64,000 nucleotides of DNA from Rhodoferax sp. (GCA_024236015.1 JACKLK010000004.1:186001-250000); one strand, 5' to 3'. Numbered from the stretch's first letter, positions 25,072 to 34,750 are shown. Numbers and translations are program-made. The notes: a model not told the origin generated them from the sequence alone.

Positions 25072-26862
25072 ATGAGTTCTGAACGCGCCAAGGCGCCCTC
25101 CCCGCGATCCCTCTCCGGCCTGGCGCCGTTCCTGCGGCCGTACCGCGGCCGCATCCTGCTCGCCGGCCTGTTCCTGGTCATGGCCGCCGTCACGACGCTG
25201 GTGTTTCCACTGGCGCTGCGCAGCCTGATCGACGGCGGCCTGGTCGGCGCGGACAGCCTGTCGGCCGACCCGGGCACACGCGTGATGGCCTTGCGCGAGC
25301 ATTTCTTCGACCTGTTCCTGGTGGCGGTGGCGCTGGGCCTGTTCTCGGCCGCGCGTTTCTACATGGTCAGCTGGCTGGGCGAACGCATCACCGCCGACCT
25401 GCGCAACGCGGTCTACAAGCATGTGCTGCGCCAGAGCCCGGAATTCTTCGAGACCACGCAGACCGGCGAGGTGCTCAGCCGGCTGACGGTCGACACCACG
25501 CTGGTGCAGACCGTCGTCGGCTCCTCGCTGAGCATGGGCCTGCGCAACACCGTGATGGGCATCGGCGCCCTGCTGATGCTGATCTGGACCAACCCCACCG
25601 TGATGATCCAGGTGCTCGGCATCCTCGTCGTCATCGTGTTGCCCAGCCTGTGGTTCGGCCGCCGGGTGCGCAAGCTCTCGCGCACCAGCCAGGACCGGGT
25701 GGCCGACTCCAGCGCGATCGCCGCCGAGGTGCTCAACGCGATCCCGGTGGTGCAGAGCTACGTCGCGGAATCGCGCGAGGCAACCCGCTTCGACGCATCC
25801 ACCGACAACGCCTTCCAGGCCGCGGTGCGGCGCTCGCGCGCGCGCTCGGTGCTGGTGGCCTTCATCATCATCGCCACCTCGGCCGCCTTGTTGTGGGGCC
25901 TGTACCAGGGCACGCAGGCGGTCATGGCCGGACGCATCTCGGCCGGCCACCTGGGCCAGACCGTGGTCTACGTCATCATCCTGGCCAGCGCGTTCGCGGT
26001 GCTGGGCGAGGTCTACGGCGACCTGCTGCGCGCCGCCGGCGCGACCGAACGCCTGATGGAACTGCTGGACACGCATTCCCCGATCGCCTCGCCCGCGCAG
26101 CCGCGTTCGGTGCAGGACCAGTCCGCCGGCAGCAGCGTGGTGTTCGACCACGTGCAGTTCTGTTATCCGTCCCGGCCGGACCATCCGGCGCTGCACGATT
26201 TCTCGCTGACGGTGGCACCCGGCGAGACCGTGGCCCTGGTCGGGCCCAGCGGCGCCGGCAAGAGCACGGTGTTCCAGCTGTTGCTGCGTTTCTACGACCC
26301 GCAATCGGGATCGATCGCGCTCAACGGCGTGCCCACGCGCGAGCTGTCGCTGGAGGACCTGCGCCAGCACATCGGCATCGTGCCGCAGGACGCGGTGATC
26401 TTCTCGGCCAATGCGATGGAGAACATCCGTTACGGCAAACCCGGCGCCAGCGACGACGAGGTCAAGGCCGCCGCCCGCGCCGCCTTCGCTGACGAATTCA
26501 TCGGCCGCCTGCCCGAGGGCTATGACACCTTCCTGGGCGAACGCGGCGTGCGCCTGAGCGGCGGCCAGCGCCAGCGCATCGCGATTGCCCGCGCCATGCT
26601 CAAGAACCCGCCGCTGCTGCTGCTCGACGAGGCCACCAGCGCACTGGACGCCGAGAGCGAACGCATGGTGCAGGCGGCCCTGGAATCCGCGATGGAAGGC
26701 CGCACCACGCTGGTCATCGCGCACCGTCTGGCGACCGTGCAAAAGGCCGACCGCATCGTCGTGCTCGATCAGGCGCGGCTGGTGGAGCAAGGCACGCACG
26801 CGGAGCTGGTGGCGCGCGGCGGGGTGTATGCGCGGCTGGCGGAGTTGCAGTTCGCGGCTTGA
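25072..26862 (+). CDS. ABC exporter, fused membrane and ATPase domains (MsbA-like)
   Basis: A 596-residue half-transporter. Six membrane segments occupy residues 1-320 and the ATPase domain follows: VGPSGAGKSTVFQLLLRFYD (Walker A), IVPQDAVIFSA (Q-loop), RLSGGQRQRIAIARA (signature), LLLLDEATSALD (Walker B) and IAHRLATVQKAD (H-loop). All catalytic residues are intact. Such proteins flip lipids or export peptides and drugs as homodimers; the substrate is not evident. The stop is 2 bp from the convergent lipoprotein gene. Confidence 0.9.
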   Translation: MSSERAKAPSPRSLSGLAPFLRPYRGRILLAGLFLVMAAVTTLVFPLALRSLIDGGLVGADSLSADPGTRVMALREHFFDLFLVAVALGLFSAARFYMVSWLGERITADLRNAVYKHVLRQSPEFFETTQTGEVLSRLTVDTTLVQTVVGSSLSMGLRNTVMGIGALLMLIWTNPTVMIQVLGILVVIVLPSLWFGRRVRKLSRTSQDRVADSSAIAAEVLNAIPVVQSYVAESREATRFDASTDNAFQAAVRRSRARSVLVAFIIIATSAALLWGLYQGTQAVMAGRISAGHLGQTVVYVIILASAFAVLGEVYGDLLRAAGATERLMELLDTHSPIASPAQPRSVQDQSAGSSVVFDHVQFCYPSRPDHPALHDFSLTVAPGETVALVGPSGAGKSTVFQLLLRFYDPQSGSIALNGVPTRELSLEDLRQHIGIVPQDAVIFSANAMENIRYGKPGASDDEVKAAARAAFADEFIGRLPEGYDTFLGERGVRLSGGQRQRIAIARAMLKNPPLLLLDEATSALDAESERMVQAALESAMEGRTTLVIAHRLATVQKADRIVVLDQARLVEQGTHAELVARGGVYARLAELQFAA

Positions 26863-26864
26863 GG

Positions 26865-27560
26865 CTACCGGCCGCGTCGGCTGTAGAAATTGTCGAACAC
26901 CTCGCGCAGGCGAGCGAAGGGAAGCAGGCCTTGCTGCTCGGGATTCTCGGGAAGCTTCTGGAAATCGATGTGGCGGATCCCGGTCATGACGTCGAATTCT
27001 CCGAGTGCCATGTCGAGCGCGACATACAGCGCATTTGTGAATCTGCCGCGCTCCTCCTCGCGGTATTGCGGGTGGTACAGGATCAGGTCGAAATGGTCGC
27101 CGTCGACGATGGGATACATCCAGATCGACTTCAGATCATGGGTATCTTCCCCGAATGTCAAAGAGTAGCCCATGAAATTGGGCATCCGGGGACGAAACGC
27201 CGTCACCTTCCAGCCGTCCATGTTGGGCGCCGCCGCGGTCAGCCTGTGCACCACAGGCACCAGCGCGACGAGCCCGTCGCCACTGATGATGAGTTCCCGA
27301 ACAGGACCATCGTGCAGCGACATTTCGTAGGTCAGACCAGCGTGTACGGCATGCAGGCGTTGGTGCAGCGTATCCATGATGGGCGCGTCCGATTGCTTGA
27401 CCGCCTTGAGGTCTGCTGCGCGCGACTGAAACCAGTCCCAGAACGCCGACTCCGGCGACAGGGTCGCGCAGCCGGCCAACGGCAGCAGCAGAAACAAGGC
27501 AAGGAGCCGCATCGCGGCGGTGCTGCGCATCAGCGACCGATGCCCGCCTGCCCGCGCCAT
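26865..27560 (-). CDS. Putative lipoprotein of unknown function
   Basis: A 231-residue protein whose N-terminus ends in the lipobox LLPLAGC (Cys 31), so it is probably a lipid-anchored envelope protein. The mature part (MPNFMGYSLTFGEDTHDL, IWMYPIVDGDHFDLILYHP, NALYVALDMALGEFDVMTG) is not a family I recognise. In-frame starts at 27560, 27530 and 27512 are possible; the first lies 4 nt after the DUF1178 stop and would allow coupling. It is the last gene of the nuo-NUDIX-DUF1178 run and converges with the ABC exporter. Confidence 0.68.
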   Translation of the reverse strand: MARAGGHRSLMRSTAAMRLLALFLLLPLAGCATLSPESAFWDWFQSRAADLKAVKQSDAPIMDTLHQRLHAVHAGLTYEMSLHDGPVRELIISGDGLVALVPVVHRLTAAAPNMDGWKVTAFRPRMPNFMGYSLTFGEDTHDLKSIWMYPIVDGDHFDLILYHPQYREEERGRFTNALYVALDMALGEFDVMTGIRHIDFQKLPENPEQQGLLPFARLREVFDNFYSRRGR

Positions 27561-27566
27561 GGTGCT

Positions 27567-28040
27567 TTACTGCACCGGCCCCTTGAGTACATCCGGCAAT
27601 GCAATCTGCATCACCTCGATGCCCTCCTCCGCCAGCGCCTCGGTTTCTTCGGCCGATGCCTTGCCACGGATGCCGCGCTGCGGCACTTCGCCGTAGTGGA
27701 TCCTGCGTGCCTCTTCGGCAAAGCGCTCGCCGACGTCGTCGGTGTTGGCCAGGATGCGCCGGGCCATGCCGAGCCAGGCGGCCTGCAGTGCGGCGTGGGT
27801 GTCGTTGGAGGCGACGACGTCTTGCTTGACGGCCTGTTGCGGCTGCTCGGCGGCGGCTGGCGGGCCGCCATGGTGGCCCAGGTTCAGCCGCGGCGCGCTG
27901 AGTTTCTTGGTGATGGCGGTGTCGCCGCACATCGGGCATGTCACCAGGCCACGCGCGAGCTGGCTGGTGAAGTCGTCCTCGGACCCGAACCAGCCTTCAA
28001 AGCCGTGCTGCTGCGCGCATTGAAGATCGAGCACTTTCAT
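27567..28040 (-). CDS. DUF1178 family protein
   Basis: A 157-residue protein starting MKVLDLQCAQQHGFEGWFGS, with Cys8 and His12 and then CPMCGD about residue 36; this is the zinc-ribbon-like N-terminus of DUF1178. The C-terminal part is ARRIHYGEVPQRGIRGKAS, also characteristic of the family. Function is unknown. In many Burkholderiales it follows the NUDIX gene at the end of the nuo operon, as here (10 bp gap). The start is the ATG beginning MKVLDL. Confidence 0.85.
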   Translation of the reverse strand: MKVLDLQCAQQHGFEGWFGSEDDFTSQLARGLVTCPMCGDTAITKKLSAPRLNLGHHGGPPAAAEQPQQAVKQDVVASNDTHAALQAAWLGMARRILANTDDVGERFAEEARRIHYGEVPQRGIRGKASAEETEALAEEGIEVMQIALPDVLKGPVQ

Positions 28041-28050
28041 GATGCATCGA

Positions 28051-28701
28051 TTATCCGGCAGCGCTCGCATCGGCGTCGGCGTGCCAGTCGAGTGTCCATG
28101 CGCCGGACAGCAGGTTCTGCAGCCACAGGGTGCCGGTCAGCGTCTTGGCATCGGTGATGCGGCCGTCGCGGCAATACTGCAGCAGCTCCGGCACGGTGGC
28201 GGTGGTCACGTCGAGGAACTCGCCCGGATCGAGATGGCGCTCGCCCAGCGTCAGGTCGCGGGCGAACCAGATGTCGATGTATTCGTCGGAATAGGCTGCC
28301 ACCGGATGCATCACGCCGGCATGGGCCCATTCGCGGGCGCGGTAACCGGTCTCCTCGCGCAGTTCGCGCCGGGCGCACAGCAGCAGGTCTTCCTGGCCGT
28401 CGCGCTTGCCGGCCGGGAACTCCAGGATCACCTGGCCGATGGGATGCCGGTATTGCCGCTCCAGCACCACGCGCAACTCGCCATCGGCGCCGGTGAGCAG
28501 GGGCACGATCACCACGGCGCCGGGGTGCAACACGTATTCGCGCGTCGCTTCGCCGCCGTCGGGCAGCCGCACCGTGTCGCGCAGCACGCGCAGGAAATGG
28601 CCGTGCAGCAGCTGCTCGCGCTGCACCGTGTGTTCGACCAGGTGCGGATCGTCCTGCGGCGTTTCCGCCTGCGGGCCGGTGGTCGGTAGTGTTTGTGCCA
28701 A
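28051..28701 (-). CDS. NUDIX hydrolase, ADP-ribose pyrophosphatase type
   Basis: A 216-residue protein with a complete NUDIX box (GKRDGQEDL, then ARRELREETGYR), preceded by VLERQYRHPIGQVILEFPAG, typical of ADP-ribose/ADP-sugar pyrophosphatases. The family hydrolyses nucleoside diphosphate sugars to AMP and a sugar phosphate. The apparent start is TTG 28701 with no clear ribosome site; a later start would still keep the NUDIX box. It lies 15 bp after nuoN and is probably cotranscribed. Confidence 0.85.
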   Translation of the reverse strand: MAQTLPTTGPQAETPQDDPHLVEHTVQREQLLHGHFLRVLRDTVRLPDGGEATREYVLHPGAVVIVPLLTGADGELRVVLERQYRHPIGQVILEFPAGKRDGQEDLLLCARRELREETGYRAREWAHAGVMHPVAAYSDEYIDIWFARDLTLGERHLDPGEFLDVTTATVPELLQYCRDGRITDAKTLTGTLWLQNLLSGAWTLDWHADADASAAG

Positions 28702-28716
28702 CGGGGTCGGCGGCGG

Positions 28717-30204
28717 TCAGCCCGCCATCATGCTGGCCAGCGCGCTGGCGCACAGGGTCATCAGGCCGCCGGGCACGATGCCGAGCAACAGCACCAGCGC
28801 CCCGTTGATGCCCAGCACGATGCGCACATCGGCCGGAGCCTCGATGGCCGCCGTCTGCGCCGGGGCATCGAAATACATCAGCTTGACCACGCGCAGGTAA
28901 TAGAACGCGCCGATCAGCGACATCATCACGGCGAACACCGCCAGGCCGATGTCCACCCCCTGGCCAGACGAGATCAGCGCCTGCAGCACCGACAGCTTGG
29001 CGTAGAAGCCGACCATGGGCGGAATGCCGGCCAGCGAGAACATGCAGATCGCCATCACCGCGGCATACAGCGGGCTGCGCTGGTTCAGGCCGGCGAAGTC
29101 GGCAATCTCGTCGCTCTCGAAGCCCTTGCGCGAGAGCAGCAGGATGATGCCGAAGGTCGCCAGCGTCGTCAGCACGTAGGTCACGACATAGAACATGGCC
29201 GACCCATAGGCGTCGGCCGACGAGATGGTGTTGCCGTTGATCACGCCCGACATCATGCCCAGCAGCACGAAGCCCATCTGCGAGATGGTCGAGAACGCCA
29301 GCATGCGCTTGATGTTGGTCTGCACGATGGCGGCCAGGTTGCCGACCAGCAGCGAGCCCACGGCCAGCACCGCCAGCATCTGCTGCCAGTCGATGGCCAG
29401 CGGCAGCAGGCCTTCGACCAGCAGGCGGATCATGATGGCGAAGGCCGCCAGCTTGGGCGCGCCGCCGATCAGCAGCGTGACCGTCGTCGGTGCGCCGTGG
29501 TAGACGTCGGGCAGCCACATGTGGAACGGAACCACGCCGAGCTTGAATGCCAGGCCGGCCACGATGAACACCAGGCCGAACACCAGCACCTGGTGCCGGA
29601 TGTTGCCGCTGGCGATGGCCTGCGCGACCTGGTTGACGTCGAGCGTGCCGGTGGCGCCGTACAGCATCGACATGCCGTAGAGCAGGAAGCCGGAGGCCAT
29701 CGCGCCGAGCACGAAATACTTCATCGCCGCCTCGGTGGCGATGGTGCTGTCGCGGCGCAGCGCCACGAGTGCGTAACTCGACAGCGTCAGCAGCTCCAGG
29801 CCCATGTAGATGATCAGGAAGTTGTTGCCGCCGATCATCAGGAACATGCCCAGCAGGCCGAACATCGACAGCGTGAACAGCTCGCCGCCGCGCATCATCT
29901 CGCGATGGCCGGCATAGCCGCGGCCATAGACCAGGGTCACCATCACGGCCAGCGTGGCGAAACACTTGAGCCAGTTGCCCATCTGGTCGCTGACGACCAG
30001 CTTGCTGAAGCCGTACTGGTTCAGGCCGCTGATGGCGTATTCGGCCTGCATGAAGGCCACGATGGCCAGCGTGACGAGCGTCAGCACATAGGTGGCCGTG
30101 CGGGTCGGGCTCTTGACGAAGAGGTCCACCAGCGCAATCACGCAGGCCAGGGTCAACAGGACGATCTCGGGGAAAACCGTGATCCAGCTGTAGTTGTCAA
30201 TCAT
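28717..30204 (-). CDS. nuoN: NADH-quinone oxidoreductase subunit N
   Basis: A 495-residue membrane protein with about 14 helices, one of the three antiporter-like proton-pumping subunits of complex I. The conserved block KYFVLGAMASGFLLYGMSML, PFHMWLPDVYHGAPT with its His/Lys environment, and KRMLAFSTISQMGF are present. Last of the 14 nuo genes, 16 bp after nuoM. Confidence 0.97.
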   Translation of the reverse strand: MIDNYSWITVFPEIVLLTLACVIALVDLFVKSPTRTATYVLTLVTLAIVAFMQAEYAISGLNQYGFSKLVVSDQMGNWLKCFATLAVMVTLVYGRGYAGHREMMRGGELFTLSMFGLLGMFLMIGGNNFLIIYMGLELLTLSSYALVALRRDSTIATEAAMKYFVLGAMASGFLLYGMSMLYGATGTLDVNQVAQAIASGNIRHQVLVFGLVFIVAGLAFKLGVVPFHMWLPDVYHGAPTTVTLLIGGAPKLAAFAIMIRLLVEGLLPLAIDWQQMLAVLAVGSLLVGNLAAIVQTNIKRMLAFSTISQMGFVLLGMMSGVINGNTISSADAYGSAMFYVVTYVLTTLATFGIILLLSRKGFESDEIADFAGLNQRSPLYAAVMAICMFSLAGIPPMVGFYAKLSVLQALISSGQGVDIGLAVFAVMMSLIGAFYYLRVVKLMYFDAPAQTAAIEAPADVRIVLGINGALVLLLGIVPGGLMTLCASALASMMAG

Positions 30205-30220
30205 GGTCGCGGATCTCTTC

Positions 30221-31696
30221 TCAGTTCAACTTGGACAACGCGACATGGCGCAGCAGTTCGGCCACCGAACTGTCCATCACGTCCGTGAAGGGCTTGGGAT
30301 ACACGCCCATGGCAAGCACCGCGATCGCCAGCAGCGCGAACACCAGGAACTCGCGCGCATTGATGTCCTGCAGGTTCTTGACGTCGTCGTTGGCCACCGG
30401 TCCGAGATAGACCCGCTTGAACATCCACAAGGTGTAGGCCGCGCCCAGGATCAGCGCCGTGGCCGCACCCATGCCGATCCAGAAGTTGGCCTTGACGGCG
30501 GCCAGGATCACCATCCACTCGCCGACAAACCCGGCGGTGCCTGGCAGGCCGGCATTGGCCATCGCGAACAGCAGCGCGAAGGCCGCGAACTTGGGCATGG
30601 TGTTGATGACACCGCCGTAGCTGGCGATCTCGCGCGAATGCACGCGGTCGTACAACACGCCGATGGCCAGGAACATCGCGGCCGACACGAAACCGTGCGC
30701 AATCATCTGCACGATGCCGCCCGAGACGCCGAGGTCGCTGAACACGAAGAAGCCGAGCGTGACGAAACCCATGTGCGCGACCGACGAATACGCCACGAGT
30801 TTCTTCATGTCTCGCTGCACGATGGCCACCAGGCCGACATAGATCACGGCGATCAGCGACAACGCGATCATCAGCCAGGCCCACTCGCGCGCGGCGTCCG
30901 GCGCGATCGGCATCGAGAACCGCAGGAAGCCGTAGGCACCGAGCTTGAGCATGATGGCCGCCAGCACGGCGGAGCCGCCGGTGGGCGCCTCCACGTGCAC
31001 GTCCGGCAACCAGGTGTGCACCGGCCACATCGGCACCTTGACCGCGAACGCGGCCAGGAAGGCGAAGAAGATCAGCGTCTGGGCCGTGCCGCCGAGGGGC
31101 AGCGTATGCCAGGTCAGGATGTCGAAGCTGCCGCCGGCGACGGTGTACAGGTAGATCAGCGCGATCAGCAGCAACAAGGAGCCGAGCAGCGTGTACAGGA
31201 AGAACTTGAACGCGGCGTAGATCTTGTTCGGCCCGCCCCAGATGCCGATGATCAGGTACATCGGGATCAGGGTGGCTTCGAAGAACACGTAGAACAGCAG
31301 GCCGTCGAGCGCGCTGAACACGCCGATCATCAGACCGCTGAGGATCATGAACGCGCCCATGTACTGGTTCACGCGTTTGGTGATGACCTCCCAGCCGGCG
31401 ATGACGACGATCAGGTTGATGAAGGCGGTCAGCAGCACGAACCAGACGGAGATGCCGTCCACGCCCAGGTGGTAGTCGACACTGAAGCGTTCGATCCACG
31501 GCGACTGCTCGACGAACTGCATCGCAGCCGTGCCGAGTTCGAAACCGGTGTACAGCGGCACGGTGACCATCAGGCTGATGAAGGCCCCGATCAGCGCAAT
31601 CCAGCGCACCGCCTGGGCGTGTTCGTCACGGCCCAACGCCAGCAATACGACGCCGAAAAAGACGGGCGTCCAGATGGCCAGGCTCAGCAATCCCAT
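30221..31696 (-). CDS. nuoM: NADH-quinone oxidoreductase subunit M
   Basis: A 491-residue antiporter-like membrane subunit of complex I. Landmarks are the Glu in VLFEATLIPMYLIIG-like text (here FFEATLIPMYLIIG), PVHTWLPDVHVEAPTGGSAV and KKLVAYSSVAHMGFVTLG. About 14 membrane helices. GGGAGAAG precedes the ATG. Cotranscribed between nuoL and nuoN. Confidence 0.97.
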   Translation of the reverse strand: MGLLSLAIWTPVFFGVVLLALGRDEHAQAVRWIALIGAFISLMVTVPLYTGFELGTAAMQFVEQSPWIERFSVDYHLGVDGISVWFVLLTAFINLIVVIAGWEVITKRVNQYMGAFMILSGLMIGVFSALDGLLFYVFFEATLIPMYLIIGIWGGPNKIYAAFKFFLYTLLGSLLLLIALIYLYTVAGGSFDILTWHTLPLGGTAQTLIFFAFLAAFAVKVPMWPVHTWLPDVHVEAPTGGSAVLAAIMLKLGAYGFLRFSMPIAPDAAREWAWLMIALSLIAVIYVGLVAIVQRDMKKLVAYSSVAHMGFVTLGFFVFSDLGVSGGIVQMIAHGFVSAAMFLAIGVLYDRVHSREIASYGGVINTMPKFAAFALLFAMANAGLPGTAGFVGEWMVILAAVKANFWIGMGAATALILGAAYTLWMFKRVYLGPVANDDVKNLQDINAREFLVFALLAIAVLAMGVYPKPFTDVMDSSVAELLRHVALSKLN

Positions 31697-31717
31697 TTTT
31701 CTTCTTCTCCCAGGCGA

Positions 31718-33742
31718 CTAGCTGCGCCAGACGAAATACGTCATCAACACGAAGACCCCCAGGATCATCGACAGCGCATAGTGGTACAGGAAACCCGACT
31801 GCAGCCGGCGCGCGATGGACGCGACCCAGCCGACCAGCTTCCAGGAACCATTGACCAGTGCTCCGTCGATCAGGCCCTGATCGCCACCCTTCCACAAGCC
31901 GGTCCCCAGGCCACGCGCGGCGCGGGCCAGCACGTTCTCGTTGAACCAGTCCATGTAGTACTTGTTCTCCAGCACCGTGTACAACGGCATCACGCCCCGC
32001 TTGATCGCCGCCGGCAGCGCGGGGTTGACCATGTACATGTACCAGGCCGCCACGACACCGGCCAGCGCGAGCCAGAACGGCGCCGTCGACAGGGCATGGG
32101 TCGCCATCGCCAGCGGGCCGTGGAAGATGCCGGCCAGTTCGGCCATGGCCGGGTGGGCCACGGCGTCGACGACGATGGCGTCCTTGAAGAAGTCGCCGAA
32201 CAGCATCGGCCCGATGGTGATGAAGCCGATCAGCACCGACGGAATCGCCAGCAGCACCAGCGGCACCGTCACGACCCAGGGCGACTCGTGCGGATGCGCG
32301 TCATGGTGGCCATGGTGGTGGTCGTCATGGTGGTGCGCGTCGGGGTTCTGGTCGAAACGTTCCTTGCCGTGGAACACCAGGAAATACATGCGGAAGCTGT
32401 AGAAGGCGGTCACGAACACGCCGGCCAGCACCGCGAAATGCGCAAACCCGGCGGCCGGCAGGGTGCTGAAATGCACCGCCTCGATGATGCTGTCCTTGGA
32501 GTAGAAGCCCGCGAACAGCGGCGTGCCGATCAGGGCCAGCGAACCCAGCAGCGAGGTGATCCAGGTGATCGGCATGTATTTGCGCAGGCCGCCCATCCAG
32601 CGGATGTCCTGGTTGTGGTGCACACCCATGATGACCGAGCCGGCGGCCAGGAACAGCAGCGCCTTGAAAAAGGCGTGGGTCATCAGGTGGAACACCGCGA
32701 CCGAATAGGCCGAGGCACCGAGCGCCACCGTCATGTAGCCGAGCTGCGACAGCGTCGAATAGGCCACGACGCGCTTGATGTCGTTCTGGATGATGCCCAG
32801 GAACCCCATGAACAGCGCGGTGATGGCGCCGATCACCAGCACGAAGTTCAGCGCGGCGTCGCTGAGCTCGAACAGCGGCGACATGCGGGCCACCATGAAG
32901 ATGCCGGCCGTGACCATGGTCGCGGCGTGGATCAGCGCGGAGATCGGGGTCGGGCCTTCCATCGAGTCCGGCAACCAGACGTGCAGCGGGAACTGCGCCG
33001 ACTTGCCCATGGCGCCGATGAACAGGCAGATGCAGATCACGGTGATCAGCATCCAGTCGGTACCGGGAAGGGTCGGCTTGGCCAGTTCGCCGGACAGCGC
33101 AAACACCTCGGTGTAGTTCAGCGTGCCGGCATAGGCCACGATCAGGCCGATGCCCAGGATGAAGCCGAAGTCGCCGACCCGGTTCACCAGGAAGGCCTTC
33201 ATGTTGGCGAAGATCGCCGTCGGCTTGTTGAACCAGAAACCGATCAGCAGGTACGACACCAGTCCCACGGCCTCCCAGCCGAAGAACAGCTGCAGCAGGT
33301 TGTTGCTCATCACCAGCATCAGCATCGAGAAGGTGAACAGCGAGATGTAGGCGAAGAAGCGGTTGTAGCCGGCGTCGTCGTGCATGTAGCCGATGGTGTA
33401 CAGGTGCACCATCAGCGAGACGAAGGTCACGACGCACATCATCATGGCCGTCAGGCCGTCGACCATGAAGCCGACCTCCATCTTCAGGCCGCCGACCTGC
33501 ATCCAGTGGTAGATGGTCTCGTTGAAGCGGGCGCCATGCATGACCACGTCCCACAACACGCTGGCCGACAGGACGAAGGACAAGGCCACGCCGGCGATCG
33601 TCAGGCTGTGGCTGACACGCCGGCCGATGCGGTTCCCGCCGAAGGCGGTTCCGAACACACCGGCGACGATGGCACCGACCAGCGGCGCCAGCGCCACGGC
33701 CAGCAGGGTGGAGGCTGAAAGGGTTTGGCTCATCGTGTTCAT
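31718..33742 (-). CDS. nuoL: NADH-quinone oxidoreductase subunit L
   Basis: A 674-residue distal antiporter-like subunit of complex I with the long C-terminal transverse helix region. LFFGWEAVGLVSYLLIGFW, PLHVWLPDSMEGPTPISALI and KRVVAYSTLSQLGYM are clear. A His/Asp-rich loop (PDAHHHDDHHHGHHDAHPHE) lies near residue 475, in the C-terminal part; this is a common lineage feature. The start overlaps the nuoK stop by one base (TGATG); a second ATG three codons on is equally possible. Confidence 0.97.
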   Translation of the reverse strand: MNTMSQTLSASTLLAVALAPLVGAIVAGVFGTAFGGNRIGRRVSHSLTIAGVALSFVLSASVLWDVVMHGARFNETIYHWMQVGGLKMEVGFMVDGLTAMMMCVVTFVSLMVHLYTIGYMHDDAGYNRFFAYISLFTFSMLMLVMSNNLLQLFFGWEAVGLVSYLLIGFWFNKPTAIFANMKAFLVNRVGDFGFILGIGLIVAYAGTLNYTEVFALSGELAKPTLPGTDWMLITVICICLFIGAMGKSAQFPLHVWLPDSMEGPTPISALIHAATMVTAGIFMVARMSPLFELSDAALNFVLVIGAITALFMGFLGIIQNDIKRVVAYSTLSQLGYMTVALGASAYSVAVFHLMTHAFFKALLFLAAGSVIMGVHHNQDIRWMGGLRKYMPITWITSLLGSLALIGTPLFAGFYSKDSIIEAVHFSTLPAAGFAHFAVLAGVFVTAFYSFRMYFLVFHGKERFDQNPDAHHHDDHHHGHHDAHPHESPWVVTVPLVLLAIPSVLIGFITIGPMLFGDFFKDAIVVDAVAHPAMAELAGIFHGPLAMATHALSTAPFWLALAGVVAAWYMYMVNPALPAAIKRGVMPLYTVLENKYYMDWFNENVLARAARGLGTGLWKGGDQGLIDGALVNGSWKLVGWVASIARRLQSGFLYHYALSMILGVFVLMTYFVWRS

Positions 33743-34053
33743 CAGCCCTTGAGCGAATTGAGTTCGTCCACGTTGATGCTGGACTTGTTGCGGAACAGCT
33801 GCACCAGGATGGCAAGCCCGATCGCCGACTCGGCAGCGGCCACCGTCAGGATGAAGAACACGAAGATCTGGCCGCGCATGTCACCCAGGTAGTAGGAGAA
33901 CGCGACGAAGTTCATGTTGACCGCGAGCAGCATCAGCTCGATCGCCATCAGCAGGATGATCAGGTTCTTGCGATTGAGGAAGATGCCGACCACCGACAAC
34001 GCGAACAGGATCGCGCCCAGCGACAGGAAGTGGCCCAGGGTCAAGGTGGTCAT
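33742..34053 (-). CDS. nuoK: NADH-quinone oxidoreductase subunit K
   Basis: A 103-residue protein with three membrane helices (MrpC-like). The two buried Glu are in MAIELMLLAVNMNFVAF and VAAAESAIGLAI. It overlaps nuoJ by 4 nt and nuoL by 1 nt, so the three are translationally coupled. Confidence 0.97.
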   Translation of the reverse strand: MTTLTLGHFLSLGAILFALSVVGIFLNRKNLIILLMAIELMLLAVNMNFVAFSYYLGDMRGQIFVFFILTVAAAESAIGLAILVQLFRNKSSINVDELNSLKG

Positions 34054-34721
34054 GCTTTCTTCTCCCCTGCAGGGGTGTCCGCCGCCGGCTCGGCGGGCGC
34101 AGGTGTCGGATCCGGAGCCGCCTGCGTGGCATTCATCTGCACCACACGCAGCCGGTCACGCGACTTGACCCGCACCTGCGCGTCGACGCCGATGTGCTTG
34201 CTGTCCTTGCGCTCGCGCAGGGTCAGCGCGATCGCCGCCACGATGGCCACCAGCAGGATCACCGCGGCGATCTGTACCGGCAACACGTATTCGCTGTACA
34301 GCAGCACGCCGAGGTCGCGTGTATTGGAGGCTTCGCCGGCCAGCGGCAACACCGCCATGGCCTTGGGTTCGGACATGCGGAAGCCGCCCATCAGCACGGC
34401 CGCCATCTCGAGCGCGACGACGAGAAAGATGATGCCGGCCAGCGGCAGATGGCGCCGGAAGCCCTGGCGCAAGGCATCGAAGTTGATGTCGAGCATCATG
34501 ACGACGAACAGGAACAGCACCATCACCGCGCCGACATAGACCAGCACCAGCGCCATGGCGAGGAACTCGGCACGCAGCAGCAGCCAGATCATCGCCGCCT
34601 GGATGAAGGTCCAGACCAGGTACAGCGCGGCGTGCACCGGGTTGCGTGCCGTCACGACACGGAACGCCGCGAACAGCAGCAGTGCCGCAAAAACGTAGAA
34701 CAATCCGGCTTTGACATCCAT
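34050..34721 (-). CDS. nuoJ: NADH-quinone oxidoreductase subunit J
   Basis: A 223-residue membrane subunit with five helices; ALVLVYVGAVMVLFLFVVMM contains the conserved Tyr/Gly pi-bulge helix. The C-terminal 25 residues are Ala/Pro-rich and end GEKKA, a poorly conserved tail. It lies 29 bp after nuoI and overlaps nuoK by 4 nt. Confidence 0.96.
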   Translation of the reverse strand: MDVKAGLFYVFAALLLFAAFRVVTARNPVHAALYLVWTFIQAAMIWLLLRAEFLAMALVLVYVGAVMVLFLFVVMMLDINFDALRQGFRRHLPLAGIIFLVVALEMAAVLMGGFRMSEPKAMAVLPLAGEASNTRDLGVLLYSEYVLPVQIAAVILLVAIVAAIALTLRERKDSKHIGVDAQVRVKSRDRLRVVQMNATQAAPDPTPAPAEPAADTPAGEKKA

Positions 34722-34750
34722 GGCTGGCTTTATCTCTTTGGTACCGCTGC

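Noticed and set aside
32281..32345. CAT/GGT-rich block in nuoL as a microsatellite
   Set aside because: It encodes the His-rich loop of NuoL that is usual in this lineage; the reading frame is intact.
30194..33718. Plus-strand open frame of about 1,170 codons opposite nuoL and nuoM
   Set aside because: Composition is the His/Asp/Arg/Gln-rich pattern of an antisense frame; nuoL and nuoM explain the region completely.
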